NCBI GenBank assembly: GCA_003644925.1
Contig: QNDS01000009.1
Span: forward strand, 1 to 32,411
Reading direction: 5' to 3'
Source of the DNA: Candidatus Fermentibacterota bacterium
GTDB lineage: Bacteria; Fermentibacterota; Fermentibacteria; Fermentibacterales; JCC-6
Length of the DNA: 32,411 nt
Of the stretch, positions 28,089-32,411 are shown piece after piece. Every line of letters begins with the position of its first letter. Within the stretch, counting starts at the first letter, position 1. Position numbers and translations under genes: made by a program. A model generated the notes under the pieces. It saw nothing but the letters and a program-made list of their open reading frames with translations, ran no database searches and was not told the origin of the DNA.

Positions 28089-29315
28089 TTAACCAGCACA
28101 GCCCTTAAGGTAATAATAGTAAGTGTCGTCAGTAATACCAGTAAATGCTGCGGTTGGCCCTGACACTGTATTTAAATCGGCATCTAATATGTAATAATTT
28201 TGGCCATGCTCTGACCCGCCCGCAACCTGCATTAAAAATGTACCGTCTGGTAACGCCATAAATGAAACGGGCTTGCTACTAGATAAAATTAATTTATCTT
28301 CTATTAATTTACTTCCTGTATCATTCAATACACTACCATAAGTGTTACCATCACTTGCTTCAAATACTAAGGCTATTTTATCTGTAGACAGTTTAGCCGA
28401 ATAAACATAATCAACCATAGATTCACTAGAATAATCATTATAAGTACTAACATCAGATAAATCAGTAGGAGAATAAAAATGAGCATATTTATTATCCATC
28501 TCAAAAATTACAATAGACCCGCTTGCAAATTGAATTGCTGAACTAAAATCATAATCCGATCCATCTAGCCACGTTGTTGCTTGACGGTTAGTACCATTGG
28601 AATTCCATATGCTACCATATATTGTACTTTCATCATCATCCATCCAATGACAGAAAAAACCACCATCTGCTAAGGCCGTAACGTCAAACCCCTCATCTTC
28701 GTAAGCTGTGTTAGCGTCTGTGTCTGCGTTAGTCACTCCTTGTACTAACCCCCCATCGGAATCTAAAATAACAAAATATATATATTCGTCGTCGTAATCT
28801 CCCCACAGTACCACAATGTTACCATTAGTTAAAACACAAACATCCGCGTATGTGTATAACAAATGGTTTGCCACGGTGTATGACCAGTCTTCAGTCGTAG
28901 TTCCCGCTAAGAAACATTTAACCACTACTTCTTCAGTAGAAGTATTACGACCCACTACCACTACTCTTTTGTCTGGTAATATAGCTGAACGGTAGGCGTA
29001 ACTAAAGTTTGCTCCTAAATCTGACTGTGACCCACCCGCCTCCAAAACCACCCCGAAGTTGGTAGCGTCACCATCGTCGTACAGCAAGAATGTATAAGAA
29101 CTCATCAGGATCTCCATTGCGTCTACACGACCATAGCCTATCACTTCCCCCTCAGACGTTCTACCAAACACTGTTTTTATACCACTACTTAAAGTGGTTA
29201 TAGCATAATCCCCTGAACCAGATATAACAGAATTATATTCTATAGACCAATCTGATTCATCTAATACAAATACTCTTGTAGTTTCACTTTTAGTTCCTGA
29301 TATTTTATAAGTCAT
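28089..29315 (-). CDS. Fibre-like protein with repeated beta units
   Basis: A 408-residue protein. Residues 1-70 (MTYKISGTKSETTRVFVLDE..., EGEVIGYGRVDAM) are clearly related to the same region of the next fibre gene (29402-30436) and look like a beta-sandwich module. Residues 70-400 contain repeated strand pairs such as LTNGNIVVLWGD, LADGGFFCHW and LPDGTFLMQVAG, consistent with a beta-propeller-like fold. No membrane segment. AGGAG precedes ATG at 29315. Probably a virion surface or receptor-binding protein; the shared N-terminus may attach it to the particle. Confidence 0.7.
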   Translation of the reverse strand: MTYKISGTKSETTRVFVLDESDWSIEYNSVISGSGDYAITTLSSGIKTVFGRTSEGEVIGYGRVDAMEILMSSYTFLLYDDGDATNFGVVLEAGGSQSDLGANFSYAYRSAILPDKRVVVVGRNTSTEEVVVKCFLAGTTTEDWSYTVANHLLYTYADVCVLTNGNIVVLWGDYDDEYIYFVILDSDGGLVQGVTNADTDANTAYEDEGFDVTALADGGFFCHWMDDDESTIYGSIWNSNGTNRQATTWLDGSDYDFSSAIQFASGSIVIFEMDNKYAHFYSPTDLSDVSTYNDYSSESMVDYVYSAKLSTDKIALVFEASDGNTYGSVLNDTGSKLIEDKLILSSSKPVSFMALPDGTFLMQVAGGSEHGQNYYILDADLNTVSGPTAAFTGITDDTYYYYLKGCAG

Positions 29316-29401
29316 TTATTATTCTCCTATTTAAGAAACTTGTTATCAAACAATTTTTCTTTTCTGCTCACGTTTTTACCCACATAAGCTCTTCTTACGT
29401 A
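29316..29401 (-). other. Gap between the two fibre-like genes
   Basis: This 86-nt AT-rich stretch holds the AGGAG ribosome site of the downstream fibre gene. I see no strong hairpin, promoter or ORF, and translating it in the other frames does not extend the preceding protein. Confidence 0.4.
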
Positions 29402-30436
29402 TTATCTGCCACCACTAGAATATTCAAACACATAAGACAATCTAATTTTAGTTGGACGATAATCTTCTTGCCATGTGGCGCCGGATGCTGTATTTAATCT
29501 ACCAGAATCGTCAGCTGTGTCCATTTCCCATCGGTTGTTATTCCACGTTACATAGCCACCCGCGTCTTCCCAATGAGTATTGTCAAATTTGGCTTCCCAA
29601 GTGCCACCATTATAGAATTCTATATTGGTTACGTGCATTTTTCTACTAGAAAGTGCCGCCGTTGGTAAGAACCATCTTAAGTTGTAGAAATCGTTATCTC
29701 CAGGAGGATAGGTTAAAGTAAATTCTTGTCCTGTTTTAACGGTATCGTCTTCTACTAAGAAAAGTATTTCAGCACTAACACCACGAAGATTGGCAGATGC
29801 CCCGGCTCTGAAGTCCGTAACAGTGTCTTGATAAAATTCTATACCTGTAATTGCCCATCCCTCAGCAGCACCATCTGAATACAAGTAGAAATAAGCAATG
29901 TCCCCCACATCGTATTGCCAGTACGATCCAAGTAAAATCTCTTGTTGGTCTACAAGAAGCCCAGCATAAAAAGTATTATTTCCATTTGTATATTTAAGTC
30001 CTATTTGTAAATCTTCTGGATCATTTTCTATAGTAAACCTCATCTTTGAAGGCTCAAAGCCCTCAACCCAAGTGGTACCAGATTTTGGGTTTAAATCAAC
30101 CTCTTCTGGGTAGGCGGCCGCCGGAATCCATTTTTCATTCACAGCATCCCATTCTCCGTAGTCAGGGTCGTCGGGGTTCCAAAAGTTGTTGTCGTAGTAA
30201 CCATCCCACCACTCATCATCTTCTATTATACACTTTAAGGCGTCCACGAAGCCGTAACCCATTACTTCTCCTTCATTAGTTCTGACTATCACACACTTAA
30301 CCCCACTACTAAGTGTGGTCAAAGCGTAGTTACCGGCTCCTGAAATCACCGTGTTACTTTCAATCGACCAATCGGATTCTTTAAAAATTATCACCCTTCC
30401 GGTTTCTGATTTTGTTCCTGATATTTTATAAGTCAT
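29402..30436 (-). CDS. Fibre-like protein with shared N-terminal module and internal repeat
   Basis: A 344-residue protein. Residues 1-70 match the N-terminal module of the 28089-29315 protein (MTYKISGTKSETGRVIIF..., EGEVMGYGFVDAL). After that come two related units: one around residues 88-150 (ending SGTTWVEGFEPSKMRFTIE) and one around 290-344 (SGATWQEDYRPTKIRLSYVF). The second stops abruptly after the shared strand, suggesting C-terminal truncation. It overlaps the QueC-like stop by 11 nt. A receptor-binding or surface protein is likely; the repeated unit resembles carbohydrate-binding jelly rolls only in outline. Confidence 0.68.
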   Translation of the reverse strand: MTYKISGTKSETGRVIIFKESDWSIESNTVISGAGNYALTTLSSGVKCVIVRTNEGEVMGYGFVDALKCIIEDDEWWDGYYDNNFWNPDDPDYGEWDAVNEKWIPAAAYPEEVDLNPKSGTTWVEGFEPSKMRFTIENDPEDLQIGLKYTNGNNTFYAGLLVDQQEILLGSYWQYDVGDIAYFYLYSDGAAEGWAITGIEFYQDTVTDFRAGASANLRGVSAEILFLVEDDTVKTGQEFTLTYPPGDNDFYNLRWFLPTAALSSRKMHVTNIEFYNGGTWEAKFDNTHWEDAGGYVTWNNNRWEMDTADDSGRLNTASGATWQEDYRPTKIRLSYVFEYSSGGR

Positions 30437-31079
30437 CTTTAACCCCCTGTTTAAAATGCACGATATTTGCAGCCGCTACTCTTTCTTTACACGAGAAACA
30501 TCTACCACATGGTTCTCCTCTTATAGGTCTTCTACAAGACCATGTTAGGTCTACTAATTCCTTTGGACATTCTCGTAATATATCTGTTTTATAGTATCGC
30601 ATGTCTACTAAAGGCATCCAAAGTTTAGGATTCAGACGCGAACGTTTATTTGTGTTGTCGATAGAATTTCTACAAACTTCCCACATGTTGTTGGTACAAT
30701 TACGTTTCATACGATCTTGCACAACGGGTTTTTCCATACTATCCGCCGTCCATCCCAGTGCTACTGTCACTTTTCCCCGCAAGTTAGGCGCTACTTTAGA
30801 TGCCACCATCACTTGCATGTCACTATCCCAACCCACATGTTTTGGAAAACCTCTGAAATCGAACACAGATTCTGTGTGTCTAAAAGCTCTACAGTGTTCT
30901 CTACAATAAGCCACGACTGCCTCGGTAGCGACGTCCTCTTGTACCCAACGCGGCTCTGAATCATACCTGTGTGAAATATGGTGTGTTACTATATCGTAAT
31001 CCGTGTTTGTTAGTAGGTGGTACAAAATAAATGAACTATCTAACCCACCTGACAACATTAATAAAACTGTTTTTGTCAC
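30426..31079 (-). CDS. QueC-like PP-loop ATPase (7-cyano-7-deazaguanine synthase family)
   Basis: A 217-residue protein. The PP-loop is MLSGGLDSSF (SGGLDSS, residues 10-16), and the zinc site is WSCRRPIRGEPCGRCFSC (Cys182, 191, 194, 197), the four-Cys arrangement of QueC. QueC makes preQ0, the precursor of queuosine and of 7-deazaguanine DNA modification, which several phages use against restriction. No folE, queD or queE is in the window. The start is GTG at 31079 with AAAGGA upstream. A different PP-loop function cannot be excluded, because the central part diverges from typical QueC. Confidence 0.75.
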   Translation of the reverse strand: MTKTVLLMLSGGLDSSFILYHLLTNTDYDIVTHHISHRYDSEPRWVQEDVATEAVVAYCREHCRAFRHTESVFDFRGFPKHVGWDSDMQVMVASKVAPNLRGKVTVALGWTADSMEKPVVQDRMKRNCTNNMWEVCRNSIDNTNKRSRLNPKLWMPLVDMRYYKTDILRECPKELVDLTWSCRRPIRGEPCGRCFSCKERVAAANIVHFKQGVKDDL

Positions 31080-31101
31080 TTGAATATCCTTTGTTGTATG
31101 A

Positions 31102-31326
31102 TTATCTAATCTTTTTTAGCACGTGTTCGAGACGTGAGCCGTGATCGTCGTGATCATCGAGATTACACTCGTAACGTAATTCTTCGTAGAATGTCATAAA
31201 TGTTTTCCACGTGATCACGTGTTTATCATCTGTTTTCAATTCTCTGATCACGACATCCTTTTTGTTCCATCGTATAATGTCAATCACCATTCTGTGGTCA
31301 CTGCCCAACTTTAATATGTAAAGCAT
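31102..31326 (-). CDS. Hypothetical protein within the TGATCA cluster
   Basis: A 74-residue protein (MLYILKLGSDHRMVIDIIRW..., then an acidic/His stretch LDDHDDHGSR). Strand-rich N-terminus, no Cys or membrane segment. GGAG precedes ATG at 31326, whose ATG overlaps a TGATCA. It contains three of the seven clustered TGATCA palindromes in more than one codon phase. Function unknown. Confidence 0.6.
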   Translation of the reverse strand: MLYILKLGSDHRMVIDIIRWNKKDVVIRELKTDDKHVITWKTFMTFYEELRYECNLDDHDDHGSRLEHVLKKIR

Positions 31327-31465
31327 GATCAGTCTCCTTTACTTGTTTGATCAATCGTGAATATAAAGTTAGTGCCTCGCTGATCATAAGCACGGCGTTT
31401 TGTTTCCTTTGTCTTATTCCCCAGCTCACCTACAGCACGTAGACGTTTAATCTTAGTATTGATCA
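31151..31465. repeat. Cluster of seven TGATCA palindromes
   Basis: TGATCA occurs at 31151, 31212, 31245, 31326, 31348, 31381 and 31460: seven in 315 bp. I find only two others in the whole window (2314 and 5915). The copy at 31212 is the core of a 14-bp palindrome, CACGTGATCACGTG (31208-31221). The copies fall in two codon phases within two genes, so the pattern is not explained by a repeated amino acid motif. Confidence 0.85.
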
Positions 31466-31565
31466 TGTCTACTGTTCTGTATAGTAGCAAGGCCCTTAAT
31501 TCACCTATTGTAGATGTAGCGTAGTTTTCCTTTAGTATCCTTAATTCTTTATCTAACCAACGCAT
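31329..31565 (-). CDS. Small SANT/Myb-like helix-turn-helix protein (paralogue B)
   Basis: A 78-residue protein: RWLDKELRILKENYATSTIG then ELRALLLYRTVDMINTKIKR, the same three-helix order as the protein at 22266-22475, with a matching KETKRRAYDQR segment. A further 16-residue tail (NFIFTIDQTSKGD) is specific to this copy. GGGGAG precedes ATG at 31565. Both paralogues are probably small DNA-binding regulators. Three TGATCA sites lie in this gene. Confidence 0.7.
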   Translation of the reverse strand: MRWLDKELRILKENYATSTIGELRALLLYRTVDMINTKIKRLRAVGELGNKTKETKRRAYDQRGTNFIFTIDQTSKGD

Positions 31566-31576
31566 AGTCTCCCCTT

Positions 31577-31690
31577 TTAAATCAAAAATGTTATGTTATC
31601 AAACAAATCAGGGTGCTCGGTCCAAGTGGTACCTCCTTGACTACCATCCATGTGCAACAAAAGTTTTGTATGTTCGTCATTTCCCACCAT
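31577..31690 (-). CDS. 37-codon ORF resembling the start of a LamG-like phage protein
   Basis: ATG at 31690 directly follows three in-frame stop codons and has no Shine-Dalgarno. The product MVGNDEHTKLLLHMDGSQGG, then TTWTEH, matches the opening pattern of LamG/concanavalin-type phage surface proteins (TKLLLHxDGS then a T-F/W-T motif), but it stops after 37 residues. It could be a fossil of a fibre gene, a short functional peptide, or coincidence. The next gene's ribosome site overlaps its end. Confidence 0.4.
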   Translation of the reverse strand: MVGNDEHTKLLLHMDGSQGGTTWTEHPDLFDNITFLI

Positions 31691-31721
31691 TGTTTATTAT
31701 CATTTTGTAGTAACCAATGTC

Positions 31722-31766
31722 CCTACCTATATAAGGTCAGTTAAATGCCCATCATATCGTGGGCAT
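31722..31766 (-). promoter_or_regulatory. Hairpin and candidate promoter motif upstream of the 31565 gene
   Basis: ATGCCCA (31745-31751) and TGGGCAT (31760-31766) form a 7-bp stem. Downstream on the minus strand is TTATATAGGTAGG (31734-31722), resembling motifs at 5128-5140 and 32158-32169. No -35 was found. The terminator just upstream makes a promoter near here plausible. Confidence 0.3.
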
Positions 31767-31769
31767 AAA

Positions 31770-31805
31770 CAAAAATACCCCACAGAAAATAAATTCCGTG
31801 AGGTA
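31770..31805 (-). terminator. Rho-independent terminator
   Basis: On the minus strand TACCTCACGGAA pairs with TTCTGTGGGGTA over 12 bp (two G-U) around a 6-nt loop, followed immediately by TTTTTGTTT. It is 27 nt beyond the stop of the 31833-32042 gene, so it ends that transcription unit and implies a new promoter upstream of the 31565 gene. Confidence 0.85.
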
Positions 31806-31832
31806 CTAAGTACTAGTTATCTTGTGCTTTTC

Positions 31833-32042
31833 TTAAGTTTGATATATTATATCAAAGGTTAGGGGGAAACCTGCTTGAGGCTTTGCGCCTATCACGCCAT
31901 GCTTTTCTGTTCTCATAGTTGCCGCTATCTTAGTAATCATAGGGCTCTGACTCTCCTCTGCAGTGGGGAAAGAAACAGCAGCATCCTTAGCGGTGAAAGC
32001 TGTTATAAATTTATCTCTTATTGTACTAGGTCCCATTTTCAT
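31833..32042 (-). CDS. Small hypothetical protein ending a transcription unit
   Basis: A 69-residue protein (MKMGPSTIRDKFITAFTAKD..., SQSPMITKIAATMRTEKHGV). AAGGAGG lies 8 nt before ATG at 32042, a strong site, and a good terminator follows its stop by 27 nt. No family recognised. The combination of strong ribosome site, long leader and terminator suggests a short monocistronic unit expressed at a high level, perhaps a small virion or takeover protein. Confidence 0.6.
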   Translation of the reverse strand: MKMGPSTIRDKFITAFTAKDAAVSFPTAEESQSPMITKIAATMRTEKHGVIGAKPQAGFPLTFDIIYQT

Positions 32043-32236
32043 AATGAATCCTCCTTTAGTTTAATAGTACCATGGCGCGATTCCCATATGATTTAAGACG
32101 ACTTTGAACCTAAATTACGACCATGACGTAAGACCATGATAGTAGTCTAGAGTGTAACTACCTTATATACTATACTATACTACTAATTTAGCTCGCGGGC
32201 TAAAACTGAACAAAGTTCCTAAAGACTTCTCTCGAT
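32043..32236 (-). promoter_or_regulatory. 194-nt leader region with candidate promoter motif
   Basis: The gap holds a 6-bp hairpin TTTAGC/GCTAAA (32187-32204). A TATAGT-rich stretch on the minus strand ends TATATAAGGTAG (32169-32158), and there is a short direct repeat, GACCATGA (around 32119-32139). No clear TTGACA is seen. The gene at 32042 is probably transcribed from here, but the promoter type is uncertain. Confidence 0.35.
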
Positions 32237-32411
32237 TTAACGTTTCCTCAGGTGGTTGCTAATGGCCCGGTTGTTCCTTGCTGCCTCTCTGTGTTTTCTT
32301 ATGTTCTCTTTCCCGTACTCCTTTGAACCTGGATTCTCCTTGTTATATCTCCGGGCTAATAGTCCTGCTTTCACAGGATTGTTGATAGGGATTGAGTCAT
32401 CTTCGATGTCT
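32237..32411 (-). CDS. Partial basic hypothetical protein (runs in from the right edge)
   Basis: A frame open from the window edge to a TAA at 32237 encodes the last 57 or so residues of a protein: DIEDDSIPINNPVKAGLLAR, then a Lys/Arg/Asn-rich tail ending NNRAISNHLRKR. The start is outside the window. The KENPGSKEYGKENIRKHREAA stretch, read in parts, looks like a basic nucleic-acid-binding tail. Real because it stays open with sensible composition, but unidentified. Confidence 0.6.
   Translation of the reverse strand, partial: DIEDDSIPINNPVKAGLLARRYNKENPGSKEYGKENIRKHREAARNNRAISNHLRKR

Noticed and set aside
32158-32204. Sigma-70 promoter in the TATAGT-rich stretch
   Set aside because: Several -10-like hexamers exist, but no -35 at proper spacing; kept only as a weak motif candidate.
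31566-32236. tRNA gene
   Set aside because: The gaps contain small hairpins, but no cloverleaf, T-loop GTTCGA-like motif or anticodon arm could be assembled.

Overview
This window is part of a large tailed double-stranded DNA phage (or prophage) genome. It contains a complete head module: large terminase with a probable small subunit, portal, prohead protease, a scaffold-like coiled coil and a probable HK97-fold major capsid protein. It also carries fibre-like genes and many small phage hypotheticals. No integrase, repressor/antirepressor pair or plainly host gene is visible. Every convincing gene is on the minus strand, so transcription runs from high to low coordinates. Genes are packed with 1-28 nt overlaps (TAATG and ATGA junctions) and strong AGGAGG-type Shine-Dalgarno sites. 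Several starts are TTG or GTG. Three near-consensus sigma-70 promoters and the Shine-Dalgarno use argue for a host with a standard housekeeping sigma factor; the host cannot be named from the sequence. The variety of auxiliary enzymes suggests a jumbo-type genome.

Layout in transcription order. 32411-31566: an edge-truncated basic protein, a small unknown gene, a convincing intrinsic terminator and a short LamG-like peptide ORF. 31565-31080: two small genes containing a striking cluster of seven TGATCA palindromes. 31079-28089: a QueC-like PP-loop enzyme and two fibre-like proteins sharing an N-terminal module. 28070-26606: a metacaspase-like protease and a membrane/coiled-coil protein. 26604-20022: an early-looking accessory block with an alarmone (ppGpp) hydrolase, HNH nuclease, PIN-PhoH protein, P-loop kinase, zinc-binding proteins, a chain of tiny ORFs, methionine aminopeptidase and a winged-helix DNA-binding protein. 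Host-like promoters lie at 26581-26609, 20929-20957 and 20008-20035, and a repeat-rich control region at 20244-20383. 19939-17075: ClpP, a coiled-coil protein, an actin/Hsp70-fold ATPase and an M15 peptidase. 17061-12403: cold-shock protein, DIP1984-like protein, dNMP kinase, HD hydrolase, zinc ribbons and a NUMOD3-type DNA-binding protein. 12403-2485: terminase, membrane proteins, portal, protease, scaffold and capsid. 2421-1: membrane protein, unknown protein and virion/fibre proteins.

The left part builds and fills the head. The right part looks like host takeover and regulation: ppGpp removal, RNA processing by PIN-PhoH, proteolysis by ClpP and the metacaspase, and N-terminal processing. 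The most unusual items are the TGATCA cluster, a promoter-spanning 13-bp inverted repeat controlling the alarmone hydrolase, the palindrome/direct-repeat region beside the winged-helix gene, and the metacaspase with an apparent second internal start. Family calls rest on motif reading only; no database search was run.
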